64,000 bases of DNA. It comes from Saxibacter everestensis. GTDB taxonomy: Bacteria > Actinomycetota > Actinomycetes > Actinomycetales > Brevibacteriaceae. Location: contig NZ_CP090958.1 in assembly GCF_025787225.1 (NCBI RefSeq), positions 2,342,550 to 2,406,549 of the forward strand, in the 5' to 3' direction. Numbering within the stretch: position 1 is the first letter of the stretch; each line of letters opens with the position of its first letter. A model generated the notes under the pieces. It did no database searches and was not told the origin of the DNA. It saw only the letters and a program-made list of their open reading frames with translations. A program made the position numbers and the translations under genes. Shown here piece by piece: positions 8,248-17,388 of this stretch.

Positions 8248-9398
8248 GCACCGACGATGCGCTGCTGATCTCACTGTTTGCGGTACCGAAGATTCCGGAG
8301 ATTCAGGCCGGCGACAATCTCGCGATAGTGATCTCCCGATCCATCCGTGCGGCCGGAATCGAGCTGCGCGACGGTGATATCGTCACTGTTGCCTCGAAGG
8401 TCGTCGCGAAGGCTGAGGGGCGATTCGTTCCGATCGCCACCAGGGCCGACCGGGAAGGACTGATCACCGAACAAAGCCATCGGGTAGTGGCCGAGCGATC
8501 CTCATCCGGGGGCATCACCCAGATCGTGGAGTCCGCGGCAGGCCCGGTGATGGCTGCCGCCGGCATCGACACGTCCAACGTTCCGACCGGCTACGCCCTG
8601 CTGCTTCCGCATGACGCGGATAGCTCGGCCGCGGCGATCCGCAACGGGTTGCATGAACGTTTCGGGGTGGACCTCGGCGTGATCGTTACCGACACATCCT
8701 CGCGGCCCTGGCGCCAGGGGGTTACCGACTTCGCCCTTGGCTCCTCAGGCGTCGTACTGCTCGACGATCTCCGCGGCAGGCAGGATGCGCTTGGTTCCGA
8801 GTTGAAGGTAACGGTTCGGGCGCTCGCAGATGAGATTGCTTCGGCCGCGGACCTGGTCAAGGAGAAGTCACGTGGCCTGCCGGTGGCTCTGGTTCGCGGA
8901 CTCGGACGATGGGTAGTCTCGGGCGGCGTCGGCGGCCAGGACTCCGGATCGCTGAATCGTACGGAGGCGACCGACTGGTTCCGATTCGGCCATGTCGAGG
9001 CGATCCGGTCCAGCCTTGGCCTGCGGACCGGCGAGGTCGACCCGCCACCTGCCGACGCCGACCACGACGACGTGCCTTCCAGGGTCAACCGCGCCATCGC
9101 GGTGGCCACCGCCGGCACATCTCCGCTTCCCGGTCTGGCCGCGTGGAGTCTCCGGTCCCGCTCGGCCGGCGCCGTCGTCCGGATATCGCTGTCCGAGGGT
9201 GGCCTGCACCGGCTCGAAGCCAGCGAACCGGGCGCCCATCCGCTGATGGTCGCAACTCTTGCCCTTGGTTCCCTGATCCAGCGGCTCGAGACCGCGCTCT
9301 GGGCCGAGGGCCTGACCGGCCGGCCGCACACAAGTTGGCGGCCGGATGGGCGGGTCGACGTCGTCGAGGTTCACGTCGCGACCAGGCGACAGCACTGA
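8244..9398 (+). CDS. cofE: Coenzyme F420-0:L-glutamate ligase with C-terminal extension
   Basis: Adds glutamate residues to F420-0 using GTP. The CofE core covers about residues 1-255: PEIQAGDNLA, DGDIVTVASKVVAKAEGR, MAAAGIDTSNVPTG, TDTSSRPWRQGVTDFALGSS (a metal/GTP site, usually SDTxGRPWR; Gly is Ser here), GVVLLDDLRGRQDALG, and a VALVRGLG strand. About 125 residues follow that do not belong to single-domain CofE. Their position matches the C-terminal domain of fused FbiB proteins (about 450 residues), but they are shorter and I cannot see flavin motifs. Translationally coupled to cofD by an ATGA overlap. An F420-type LLM oxidoreductase at 24136-25167 suggests the cofactor is used. Confidence 0.88.
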   Translation: MSTDDALLISLFAVPKIPEIQAGDNLAIVISRSIRAAGIELRDGDIVTVASKVVAKAEGRFVPIATRADREGLITEQSHRVVAERSSSGGITQIVESAAGPVMAAAGIDTSNVPTGYALLLPHDADSSAAAIRNGLHERFGVDLGVIVTDTSSRPWRQGVTDFALGSSGVVLLDDLRGRQDALGSELKVTVRALADEIASAADLVKEKSRGLPVALVRGLGRWVVSGGVGGQDSGSLNRTEATDWFRFGHVEAIRSSLGLRTGEVDPPPADADHDDVPSRVNRAIAVATAGTSPLPGLAAWSLRSRSAGAVVRISLSEGGLHRLEASEPGAHPLMVATLALGSLIQRLETALWAEGLTGRPHTSWRPDGRVDVVEVHVATRRQH

Positions 9399-9420
9399 TC
9401 AATCATCGAGAGGCTCCACC

Positions 9421-10140
9421 ATGAGTTTTCCGCATAGTCTGCTCGCCCGGATTCGGGCAAGCAGCTCACCAAGCATCGTCTGGTACGGCGAATCAGCCGA
9501 ACGCATCGAGCTTTCCGGCCGGGTGCTGGATAACTGGGTGGCTAAAACCGCCAACCTCCTCGCCGACGAACTGGACGTCCAGCCGGGCGATCGCGTCATG
9601 CTGGCGACCGGCACGCATTGGCGGACGCTGGTCTTTGCCTTAGCCGCCTGGGCGGTCGGAGCGGAGGTCGTGACGTCACGAGCCGACCAGGGAGAACCCG
9701 GCGAGCTGCCCCGAGCCGACGTTCTCTTCACAACGGACCCGGTCCGGTATGCGGACAGGGCCGAAACCGTACTCGCCGTCGCACTGCCGGGGCTGGCGAT
9801 GACCTTCGGCGGCGATCCCGGCGCTGCACTGGATTACAACACCGAGGTGCGGAACCAGCCGGATGTGTTCACGCCGCTGCACCCGGACGATCCGGCGGCG
9901 GCCGCGCTCTCGACCGTTCCAGCCGGCGAAGCGGCGCCGAGGACATACCGGCAGCTGGCCGAGGAGACCGGCGACCAGTCCCCCGCCCGGAGCCGCCTCG
10001 TTGCGGCGGGCACCCCGGTGGCGGACTTCCTGATCGGCGCGATCGCCGACCTGGGATGCGGAGAGACCATCGTGGCCACCAGCTGCACCGTCGCCGATGA
10101 ACTGGCCGCGATCAGGGCGGCGGAGCGCATCGCGGACTGA
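9421..10140 (+). CDS. TIGR03089 family protein (truncated adenylation-domain relative)
   Basis: A 239-residue protein resembling only the N-terminal part of AMP-binding (acyl-CoA synthetase-like) enzymes: WYGESAERIELSGRVLDNWVAKTANLL and LDVQPGDRVMLATGTHWRTL match the usual first subdomain. It has no YTSGTTGxPKG phosphate loop and no C-terminal lysine domain, so it cannot be a complete adenylating enzyme. It ends with a small Rossmann-like segment. The family is conserved in actinobacteria near the manB/rml region (Rv3268 in M. tuberculosis). The ATG at 9421 follows a GAGAGG site and cofE ends 22 bases upstream, so co-transcription is likely. Function unknown. Confidence 0.8.
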   Translation: MSFPHSLLARIRASSSPSIVWYGESAERIELSGRVLDNWVAKTANLLADELDVQPGDRVMLATGTHWRTLVFALAAWAVGAEVVTSRADQGEPGELPRADVLFTTDPVRYADRAETVLAVALPGLAMTFGGDPGAALDYNTEVRNQPDVFTPLHPDDPAAAALSTVPAGEAAPRTYRQLAEETGDQSPARSRLVAAGTPVADFLIGAIADLGCGETIVATSCTVADELAAIRAAERIAD

Positions 10141-10203
10141 GGAACTTGCAGGCCGGACCGCCCGAGGCGAATGCCGCGCCAGGCTGCATGGCAGGATTAA
10201 GCC

Positions 10204-11004
10204 ATGGACAAAGTGGTCAGAAGCGCTGCCGAGGCAGTCGCTGATATTCCAGACGGATCGTCATTGGCTGTCGGCGGATTCGGGCTGTGCGGCATTCCCA
10301 CGGTGCTGATCCAGGCACTGCTTGAGCAGGGCGCCGGCGACCTCGAAGCCGTGTCGAACAACGCGGGCGTGGACGGCGCCGGGCTCGGCCTGCTGCTGGG
10401 TGCCCACCGGCTCCGGCGGATCATCGCTTCGTACGTCGGCGAGAACAAGGAGTTCGCCCGCCAGTACCTCAGCGGCGAGTTGGAGGTCGAGCTCACGCCA
10501 CAAGGCACGCTGGCAGAACGGCTTCGGGCCGGCGGGTCCGGCATCCCGGGTTTCTACACCATAACCGGCGCTGGAACGCAGGTTGCCGAGGGCGGCCTGC
10601 CCTGGAAGTACGACGCGCAAGGTTCGGTCGTGATCGCGTCACCGCCGAAAGACACCCGGGTGTTCTCGACCTTTGGCGAGGAAATGACCTACGTGCTCGA
10701 AGAAGCGATCGCCACCGACTTCGCCCTGGTGCGGGCAGCGATCGGCGACCGGCACGGCAATCTCGTCTTCCATGCTTCGGCCCGCAACTTCAACCCAGTT
10801 GCCGCGATGGCGGGAAAGATCACAATCGCCGAGGTCGAGAAGCTGGTGGAACCTGGCGAGATCGATCCACACGATGTGCACCTGCCTGGTGTCTACGTGC
10901 ACCGCGTGATCGAGCTCACGCCCGAGCAGGCGGCGGCCAAGAGCATCGAGAAACTTACCGTGCGGGAATCCCCTGCTGGATCAGACGAAGTAACCGGGGG
11001 CTGA
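10204..11004 (+). CDS. scoA: 3-oxoacid CoA-transferase, subunit A
   Basis: A 266-residue alpha subunit of a family I CoA-transferase, which moves CoA between succinyl-CoA (or acetyl-CoA) and a 3-oxoacid such as acetoacetate. The glycine-rich CoA-binding segment SSLAVGGFGLCGIPTVL lies at about 19-35. Further family features are LEAVSNNAGVDGAGLG, ENKEFARQYLSGELEVEL (106-123 or so), and GIPGFYTITGAGTQVAEGG. The C-terminal LPGVYVHRVIEL closes the domain. Full length for the family. Subunit B starts three bases after the stop, so the two are co-translated. The exact oxoacid cannot be set from sequence; ketone-body or branched-chain catabolism would fit. Confidence 0.92.
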   Translation: MDKVVRSAAEAVADIPDGSSLAVGGFGLCGIPTVLIQALLEQGAGDLEAVSNNAGVDGAGLGLLLGAHRLRRIIASYVGENKEFARQYLSGELEVELTPQGTLAERLRAGGSGIPGFYTITGAGTQVAEGGLPWKYDAQGSVVIASPPKDTRVFSTFGEEMTYVLEEAIATDFALVRAAIGDRHGNLVFHASARNFNPVAAMAGKITIAEVEKLVEPGEIDPHDVHLPGVYVHRVIELTPEQAAAKSIEKLTVRESPAGSDEVTGG

Positions 11005-11007
11005 ACG

Positions 11008-11667
11008 ATGGCGTTGACACGAAACCAGATGGCTGCCCGCGCGGCCGCCGAACTCAGCGACGGCTCATACGTCAACCTCGGGATCGGCCTGCCAACGCTG
11101 GTACCGAACTATGTCCGCGACGATGCCACACTCGTGCTGCAATCAGAGAACGGACTACTCGGCGTCGGGCCGTACCCGGTCCGCGGCACAGAGGATCCCG
11201 ATCTGATCAACGCGGGCAAGGAAACCGTCACCATGCTGCCCGGAGCCTCATACTTCGACTCGGCGACCAGCTTCGGCATGATCCGCGGCGGCAAGATCGA
11301 TGCCGCCATCCTCGGGGCGATGCAGGTGTCCAGCGCTGGCGACATCGCGAACTGGATGATCCCGGGCAAGATGGTCAAGGGCATGGGCGGCGCGATGGAC
11401 CTGGTGCACGGCGCCAAGCGGGTGATAGTGCTGATGGAACACGTCGCCAAGGACGGCAGCCACAAGATCGTCACCGAGTGCACACTTCCACTCACCGGCA
11501 AGAAAGTGGTTCATCGGATCATTACCGACATCGCCGTGATCGATGTGGATGAAGATGGCCTGACTCTGGTCGAGGTCGCCCAGGGCGTCTCGGTCGACGA
11601 GGTTCAGGAGAAGACCGGCCCGGAACTCATCATCGGCGACTTCTCCGAGATTCCTGTGCTGACTTAG
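11008..11667 (+). CDS. scoB: 3-oxoacid CoA-transferase, subunit B
   Basis: A 219-residue beta subunit carrying the catalytic glutamate in [13 protein letters not shown] (the family SENG motif, Glu about residue 49) that forms the enzyme-CoA thioester. Also typical are [16 protein letters not shown] near the N-terminus and [20 protein letters not shown], which ends the active-site region. Complete and the normal length. Works as a heteromer with the preceding subunit A. It ends 12 bases before the convergent galE stop. Confidence 0.93.
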   Translation: MALTRNQMAARAAAELSDGSYVNLGIGLPTLVPNYVRDDATLVLQSENGLLGVGPYPVRGTEDPDLINAGKETVTMLPGASYFDSATSFGMIRGGKIDAAILGAMQVSSAGDIANWMIPGKMVKGMGGAMDLVHGAKRVIVLMEHVAKDGSHKIVTECTLPLTGKKVVHRIITDIAVIDVDEDGLTLVEVAQGVSVDEVQEKTGPELIIGDFSEIPVLT

Positions 11668-11679
11668 CGCCTGAGCGAG

Positions 11680-12645
11680 CTACTGCGCAGCCTGCTCCTG
11701 CGCCCGCCATGCGCTGGCAACCATATCGTCCAGGGTGTGTCGCATCCTCCAGTCCAGGTCGCGGGCGGCGAGATTTCCGGAGGCCACGATCCGGGCTGGG
11801 TCCCCGGGGCGCCGGGCGGCTTCCAGCGGCTGGAAATCGATCCCGGTAACCCTGGCGACAGCAGCCATGATTTCCCGCACCGAGACACCGTCGCCCGAGC
11901 CGAGGTTGTACACCGGCTCGAGTTCCTCGCCGTTCAGCAGCCTGCGGGCGGCGACCACATGAGACGTGGCGAGATCCGCGACGTGCACGTAGTCACGCAC
12001 GCAGGTTCCATCCGGCGTCGGGTAGTCCGTGCCGTTGATTCGCGGGGTTCCGCCGCTGGTCAGGGCGGTTAGCACCAGCGGAAACAGGTTGTGCGGGCTG
12101 CTGTCGAAGAGTTCGGGGGCTCCGGAACCGACGACGTTGAAGTACCGCAGCGAGGTGTGCCGCAGGCCGACTGCGCGTGCCTGATCTCGGATTAGCCACT
12201 CCCCGATCAGCTTGCTCTCGCCGTAGGGTGATTCCGGCGCGGCCGGGGTCTGCTCGGTGACGATATCCACATCGGGCGTGCCGTACGTGGCCGCGGACGA
12301 CGAGAACACGATGTTGCCGACATCCTCTGCCGCCATCGCCTCCAGCAGGGCAGCCGTTCCGGTGACGTTCTGTTGGTAGGCCAGCAGTGGCTTGTCGACC
12401 GACACTCCGGCGTACTTGAATCCGGCCAGGTGAATGACTCCGGACACGTTGTGCTCGCGCAGAACGTCGCGCACCGCGTCCACATCCAGGATGCTCGCCT
12501 CTGCAAACGGCACATCGTCCGGAACGAAGTCACGGTGCCCGCTGGACAGCGAGTCGATCACGACCGCATTCATGCCTTGTTCGCGCAGGGCCTTGACCAC
12601 ATGCGCCCCGATGTATCCGGCCCCGCCGGTGACCAACCAACTCAT
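11680..12645 (-). CDS. galE: UDP-glucose 4-epimerase
   Basis: NAD-dependent short-chain epimerase of 321 residues. The dinucleotide loop GGAGYIGAH is at 7-15, the SSSAA serine at 115-119, and the catalytic pair Tyr141 and Lys145 lie in SPYGESK. Sugar-binding features RYFNVVGSG and YNLGSGDGVSVREIM follow. Converts UDP-glucose to UDP-galactose, giving precursors for galactan and other envelope glycans. It lies five bases downstream of the manA stop on the same strand and is probably co-transcribed with it. It is a little shorter than E. coli GalE (338) but has all catalytic residues. Confidence 0.93.
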   Translation of the reverse strand: MSWLVTGGAGYIGAHVVKALREQGMNAVVIDSLSSGHRDFVPDDVPFAEASILDVDAVRDVLREHNVSGVIHLAGFKYAGVSVDKPLLAYQQNVTGTAALLEAMAAEDVGNIVFSSSAATYGTPDVDIVTEQTPAAPESPYGESKLIGEWLIRDQARAVGLRHTSLRYFNVVGSGAPELFDSSPHNLFPLVLTALTSGGTPRINGTDYPTPDGTCVRDYVHVADLATSHVVAARRLLNGEELEPVYNLGSGDGVSVREIMAAVARVTGIDFQPLEAARRPGDPARIVASGNLAARDLDWRMRHTLDDMVASAWRAQEQAAQ

Positions 12646-12650
12646 AGCTT

Positions 12651-13940
12651 TTACTTCCTTGCCGTGTCTGTCGCGTCTGCCATGCCTGCCGTACCGGATG
12701 GACGCTGCTTACCGGCGCCTGCTCGCTGGCCGACCGTGGTGATGAACAGCGTGCCGTGCCCGCTGATCCGCACATCGGTTTCCTCTGCACCGACGAAGAA
12801 TGAAACGCCTTTGCCGACCTTGAGCTGCTTTCCCTGTCCGGAGCTCAGGGTCAAGTCACCGTCGATACAGAGGCCGACAGCGGGACCGTTGTGCTCCAGC
12901 GGCGCCTGTCCGTCGGTGAGCACAATCCGCTGAAGCTGGAACTCACGCACTGCCGGCGCGATCACCGTGCTGTGGGCGATGGAAGACTGGCGCTCCAGGC
13001 GGACCGGAAACGGATGAAAGTCGAGGACCCTGAGCAGTTCCGGGATGTCGATGTTCTTGGTCGTAAGGCCACCGCGCAGCACGTTATCCGATGCAGCCAT
13101 CACCTCGACCGCAAGTCCGCTCAGGTAGGCGTGAATGTTCCCGGCCGGAAGCGTCAACGCCTGCCCCGGGTGAAGCACAACCCGGTTCATGAAGAGAGAA
13201 AGCAGGATGCCTGGGTCGTTCGGATACTGCTTCGAAAGCTCAATCACCGTCGCAATCGACGGACGAAGATCGTCATCGGCCGCCTCGACCAGCTCGATAG
13301 CCTGGCCGGAGATGGCAGCAGTCAGCCGCTCGACGTCGGCGCCGCCTTCCAGGATTCTCCGCACGCAGCTCTCGATGGCGGCAGCGGCATCGTCATCGGC
13401 CAGGGCCGCGCACAGCTCCTGCAGGACGGGGCCGTCGGAGCTGAAAAGCTCCAGCGTGCTCAAGGTCTCACCGACCGGGCGGAAGCCGCAGAGCGCATGA
13501 AACTCGGTCAGCGCATAGACCATTTCCGGCTTGTGGTAGGGATCCTTGAAGTTGCGGCCGGCTGCATCGCGCGGCACCCCGGCAAATTCCTCGCTCGCGT
13601 AGCCATCCGCTGCCTGCTCTGCGCTGGGATGCGCCTGAATCGACAATGCCGTTCCCGCGCTCAGCAGCTTCATCAGGAATGGAAGCCGATCGCCGAACTC
13701 CTCGCGAACAGCCGAGCCGAGAGTTTGCCCCGGGTGCTGTGCGATGTAGACGTCCAGCGTCGCATTCAGCTCGGGAAGGTGCGACGGAGCGCCGGGGTGG
13801 GCGCCGATCCAGAGCTCAGCCTGCGGCGACCCGTCCGGCTCGCGGCCTAGGATCTCGGGGATGCCGCTCGTTGCACCCCAATCGTAGTTGCGGATCGTGT
13901 TCTCTAGCAGGTGCAAGCGATTCTCTCCGTCTGACGTCAT
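12651..13940 (-). CDS. manA: Mannose-6-phosphate isomerase, class I
   Basis: Zinc enzyme linking fructose-6-phosphate to mannose-6-phosphate, 429 residues. Class I features: NYDWGATSGIPEILG, AELWIGAHPGAPS (41-53), the metal ligands in IQAHPS (Gln102, His104) and KPEMVYALTEF (Glu139), and the histidine of LPAGNIHAYLSGLAVEVMA. The ATG at 13940 gives the expected N-terminus. Together with manB at the window start it provides mannose-1-phosphate for GDP-mannose, and galE follows downstream. The C-terminal 35 residues form a polar tail outside the cupin fold. Confidence 0.94.
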   Translation of the reverse strand: MTSDGENRLHLLENTIRNYDWGATSGIPEILGREPDGSPQAELWIGAHPGAPSHLPELNATLDVYIAQHPGQTLGSAVREEFGDRLPFLMKLLSAGTALSIQAHPSAEQAADGYASEEFAGVPRDAAGRNFKDPYHKPEMVYALTEFHALCGFRPVGETLSTLELFSSDGPVLQELCAALADDDAAAAIESCVRRILEGGADVERLTAAISGQAIELVEAADDDLRPSIATVIELSKQYPNDPGILLSLFMNRVVLHPGQALTLPAGNIHAYLSGLAVEVMAASDNVLRGGLTTKNIDIPELLRVLDFHPFPVRLERQSSIAHSTVIAPAVREFQLQRIVLTDGQAPLEHNGPAVGLCIDGDLTLSSGQGKQLKVGKGVSFFVGAEETDVRISGHGTLFITTVGQRAGAGKQRPSGTAGMADATDTARK

Positions 13941-13967
13941 TTCCCCGTGGCCGGCTCAACTGGGAGC

Positions 13968-13991
13968 CTAACCGATCGTCGGCGCGGTTAG
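13968..13991 (-). terminator. Hairpin at the end of the LGFP hydrolase gene
   Basis: CTAACCG and CGGTTAG arms (13968-13974 and 13985-13991) around a 10-base loop. The right arm contains the TAA stop of the 13988 gene. No U-run follows, as is common for actinobacterial hairpins. Confidence 0.4.
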
Positions 13992-16900
13992 AGCACTCTG
14001 ATAAATGTGACGTTTCCCATCCAGGAGAACGAGCGGTACGCCGTGTTCGACCGGGTGGAACCCGCGTCGTACATCATGCCCTTCCCGGCGTAGATACCGA
14101 TGTGGCCCGGTCGGTATACCAGGTCGCCCGGCTTGGCGGCGGATGCCGACACCACCCTGCCTGCCTTGGCCTGCGCTCCTGAGGTGCGAGGCAGGTTCAC
14201 GCCGACCTTCCGATAAACGTAAGAGGTGTATCCCGAGCAGTCCCAGCCTGACGGCGTGCTGCCGCCATAGACGTACTTCGTGCCGAGATAGCTCTTGGCT
14301 ATCGCCAATACCTGGCTTGCCCTGTCGGTCGTCACCTTTTTTTCGGTGACCGACTTGCCCTTTTTCCACAGCAGCGTGCCGCCCTGGAACTTCTGCTCGC
14401 ACTGCGTCTTGGCCCCATTGCACGATTCGTTGCCGACCGGATAGCCGAGCCGGCCGTTCTCGTACTTCAGCTTGCCCCAGTACTCCTGAATCGCGCCACG
14501 GGTGATCCAGGCATTCGACTTCGACGACCAGTGCACCGATCCGCCCTGGAACTTCTGGTAGCAACCACGGTTTTTCAGACCGCAGGTCTCATCGTTCGTC
14601 GGATAGCCCAGCTTTCCGTTCTCGTATCCCTGCGCGGCCCACCGGGTCTGGATGGCGCCGTTGGTGAAGTGCGCATTGCTCTTCGATGTCCAATGGATCG
14701 AACCTCGTTCGAACATCTGGTAGCAACCGTTGCTCTTCAGGCCGCAGACTTCGTCCCTGACCGGGTACCCGAGCCGTCCACTCTCCCGCGACATCCTGAG
14801 CCATTTCGCGCTGATGGCGCCGTGCTCAATCCGGGAACCGAACTTCTTGGTCCAGTGGATGGCGCCGTACTGGAAAGTCTGCCGGCAGCCAGCGTCCTTC
14901 AACCCGCAGCGCATATTCGCGGTCGGGTAGCCCAGCTTGCCGTTCTCCCAGCCGGCATCTTCCCATTCCGCCCGAATCACACCGGTTGTGATGCGTGCGC
15001 CGGTTTTCGCTGTGTAGTGGATACTGCCGCCCTGGAACGACTGGTAGCAGCCATTGCCCTTCAGGCCACACTTCTGGTTTCCGGTCGGATAGCCGAGCGT
15101 GCCATTTTCCCAGCCGGCGGAGCTCCACGCGTCGCGGAAGGCACCGGTGGTGATCCGCGCGCCGGTCTTGGCGGTCCAGTGGATACTGCCCTTTTCAAAC
15201 GTCTGGTAGCAACCGGAGTTCTTCAGCCCGCACTTCTGATCGCCTTTCGGGTAGCCAAGCACGCCATTTTCCCAGCCCGAGTTCTGCCAGCTGGTCCTGA
15301 CCGCTCCGGTGGTGATCCGGGCGCCGGTTTTGTACGTGTAGTGGATGCCGCCCTTTTGGAAGGTCTGATAGCAGCCGCCACCCTTCAGGCCGCACGTTTC
15401 GTCGGTCTTCGGGAAGCCCAGGATTCCTGCCGGGCCCTTCGCGCTGGCGAACTTGGAGCCTACCCGCCCGTGAACCTCGTGAGCGCCGTAAGCGCTTGAG
15501 TAGTAGATGTAACCGTGCTGGTACTTCTGGCCCCAGCCACCGGCAACCGGGAATTGCTTGCCGGCCGCGCTGCCCAGGAAGGAACTCGTGCCGCCGAGGC
15601 TCTTGTACTTGGCGGCGATTTTCGAGGTGCTTGCGTCGGGCGTGCTGCTTGAGCCGCCCTGGATCGACTTGATCGCGGTCCGCATTCCGGGCAGCTTGCT
15701 GTAGTAGGCCGCCCCGGGGCAGGTGGTCTGGCCGATGTCGCGGTGACCGATGATGGTAGGTCGGGATTTGCCGTTAAGCGTCGTTGTCGCTCCGGCCTTC
15801 ACTCCGGCCAGGGAGAGCTTCCACGCGATTGCCTTGTTCACCGCGGTGATGCTGGCTGCAGGCGGCGCGGATCCGGTGAAGGTGCCCAGCGTCGAGATGC
15901 CAAACGTAGTGGAGTTGTACCCTTCGACCTGCGCCCCGCTGACGGCCTTGTCCAGGCCGCCGTAGCGTCCTTCCCAGAGCCGGCCGTACTTGTCGGCGAT
16001 GATGTTGTAGCCGATGTCGTTCCAGCCACGGCTCTTCACGTGGTAGGCATAGACGCCGCGGATGATTGACGGAACCTGTGCGGCCGTGTAGCTGCTGGAT
16101 CCCGCGGTGTGGTGCACGACGGCGGCCTTGACCGTGCCGTAGCTGGGTGAGCCACGACGGATTCCCTCATCGGCGCCCCAGGACTTCCGACTGCCGATGG
16201 CCGGCTTGGCCACGGCGGCGGGCGCCGCGGCAGCTGGCACGGCCTCACTGGCGGCCGCAGTGGCAGCCATCGCATCGCTGGCCACGGCCGCATCGGCGGC
16301 TCCCTGCTCCGCAGGGTCGGCCGCGGGGTCGGCGAGACTTGCCGGTGCGGCGGGAGCGTTCTGTGAGACGCTGGCCGCATCTGCCGATGACGTGCCCGGG
16401 TCGATCACGGCGACCTTCGCCTGTGCCGGCGCGCTGCTGCCCAGGGCTCGCACCTGGATGTCGCTGGCATTGGTCACGACGAATGGTTCGGTTCCTGCGC
16501 GCTGGTTAGCCCGCTCCGCGCCGTCGGCGGCGTTCTCCACTTCGAGTGGCTGCCAGTCCAGCCACGTGCCGTCCTCACTGCGCTGGCGAACCTCGATATC
16601 GGCACTGCTGGACCCGGACCAGGTCACACCGACCAGGTTCGGCGCCCCGCCCCCGACCGAGATGCTTGGCGTAAGAGCGGCGATCTCGGCGCCATCCTTG
16701 GTCTCAGGCTCCTGCTCCTCGGACGGCGTTTCTGAGGGCTCCGCATCTGGCGTCGGCGCGGACTTCTGCTTTGGCTCGGTCGACTCCTGCTTTGGCTCGG
16801 TCGTCTGCTGCTTTGGCTCGGTCGTCTCCGACGGCGCGGACTTCGGCGCCGGAGTCTTCGAGCCCTGATCCGATCCGGACACAGAAGTATCCTTCGACAA

Positions 16901-17158
16901 GGGCGAGGTTCCGGTCGCAAGGGAACCCGAGAACGAAGCACCCTTCGCCGCTCCCCCAGCCTGGGCGGCCGAGCCGTCACTTGCGTCGTCGGCGCCGGGA
17001 AGTTTCAGTCCCGAGGCAGCTACGGCGGTCAGGCTGTAATTCTCGATATCCGGCGTGACAGCCGCAGCGGAGACCCCGGAAGGTTCCGTGGCGAAGGCGG
17101 GGACGGTTATCGCAAACGAGCCGAGGGCAAGGGCAAGGGCACAACTGATAAAGCGCAT
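13988..17158 (-). CDS. Secreted peptidoglycan hydrolase: amidase_2/PGRP + LGFP repeats + NlpC/P60
   Basis: A 1056-residue exported, probably bifunctional wall hydrolase. A signal peptide covers 1-23 (cut after AFA). A Pro/Glu/Lys/Thr linker with TEPKQ repeats spans about 85-155, then a beta domain (160-245) and an Ala-rich spacer (260-320). A PGRP/amidase domain at 322-500 has zinc ligands His350, His472 and Cys480 (HHTAG, GHRD, TTCPG). LGFP repeats follow, with LG(F/Y)P at 580, 634, 688, 742, 796, 850 and 904, an exact 54-residue period, plus a degenerate first unit at 528. The C-terminal NlpC/P60 domain (943-1056) has Cys974 in DCSG and His1019 in PGHIGIY. It would cut both the glycan-peptide amide bond and a peptide bond; LGFP repeats are thought to bind the wall. 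Confidence 0.93.
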   Translation of the reverse strand: MRFISCALALALGSFAITVPAFATEPSGVSAAAVTPDIENYSLTAVAASGLKLPGADDASDGSAAQAGGAAKGASFSGSLATGTSPLSKDTSVSGSDQGSKTPAPKSAPSETTEPKQQTTEPKQESTEPKQKSAPTPDAEPSETPSEEQEPETKDGAEIAALTPSISVGGGAPNLVGVTWSGSSSADIEVRQRSEDGTWLDWQPLEVENAADGAERANQRAGTEPFVVTNASDIQVRALGSSAPAQAKVAVIDPGTSSADAASVSQNAPAAPASLADPAADPAEQGAADAAVASDAMAATAAASEAVPAAAAPAAVAKPAIGSRKSWGADEGIRRGSPSYGTVKAAVVHHTAGSSSYTAAQVPSIIRGVYAYHVKSRGWNDIGYNIIADKYGRLWEGRYGGLDKAVSGAQVEGYNSTTFGISTLGTFTGSAPPAASITAVNKAIAWKLSLAGVKAGATTTLNGKSRPTIIGHRDIGQTTCPGAAYYSKLPGMRTAIKSIQGGSSSTPDASTSKIAAKYKSLGGTSSFLGSAAGKQFPVAGGWGQKYQHGYIYYSSAYGAHEVHGRVGSKFASAKGPAGILGFPKTDETCGLKGGGCYQTFQKGGIHYTYKTGARITTGAVRTSWQNSGWENGVLGYPKGDQKCGLKNSGCYQTFEKGSIHWTAKTGARITTGAFRDAWSSAGWENGTLGYPTGNQKCGLKGNGCYQSFQGGSIHYTAKTGARITTGVIRAEWEDAGWENGKLGYPTANMRCGLKDAGCRQTFQYGAIHWTKKFGSRIEHGAISAKWLRMSRESGRLGYPVRDEVCGLKSNGCYQMFERGSIHWTSKSNAHFTNGAIQTRWAAQGYENGKLGYPTNDETCGLKNRGCYQKFQGGSVHWSSKSNAWITRGAIQEYWGKLKYENGRLGYPVGNESCNGAKTQCEQKFQGGTLLWKKGKSVTEKKVTTDRASQVLAIAKSYLGTKYVYGGSTPSGWDCSGYTSYVYRKVGVNLPRTSGAQAKAGRVVSASAAKPGDLVYRPGHIGIYAGKGMMYDAGSTRSNTAYRSFSWMGNVTFIRVL
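14360..15420. repeat. Tandem 162-bp repeats encoding LGFP wall-binding units (hydrolase)
   Basis: Seven in-register coding units with a 162-base period (54 residues) between the first full LGFP motif and the NlpC/P60 domain, and one shorter 52-residue unit before them. Each carries CGLK-x3-GC or a close variant, so most units keep a cysteine pair that could form a disulfide. Copies are diverged at DNA level, so expansion is old. Boundaries are approximate. Confidence 0.8.
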
Positions 17159-17388
17159 GTTTCACCTATGAGGGAAGTGGAGGAAGAACAAGGTTGAACG
17201 GCTCGAACTTTATCCCGAAATGGTCACGGTCCGATTGAAATTTGCACAATATGTCCAATTCGTTATCAAATTCCGGCGTGTCGGACTGGTTTTTGACTGA
17301 GACTGATGGTGTCGACTTCCCCTAGTTGCCAGATTGCCGATCCAGGTGACTTGGCGGCGCCAGACATTAGATTCGGATCCACTGTCAA

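Noticed and set aside
12891-13850. 319-residue plus-strand reading frame
   Set aside because: Antisense to manA, which has all catalytic residues.
14360-15420. Regular repeats considered as a CRISPR or satellite array
   Set aside because: The 162-base period is in frame and encodes LGFP units; there are no short identical repeats with unique spacers.
14531-15499. 322-residue plus-strand reading frame with internal repeats
   Set aside because: It is the antisense reading of the LGFP repeats; its repeat pattern comes from the 162-base coding repeat.
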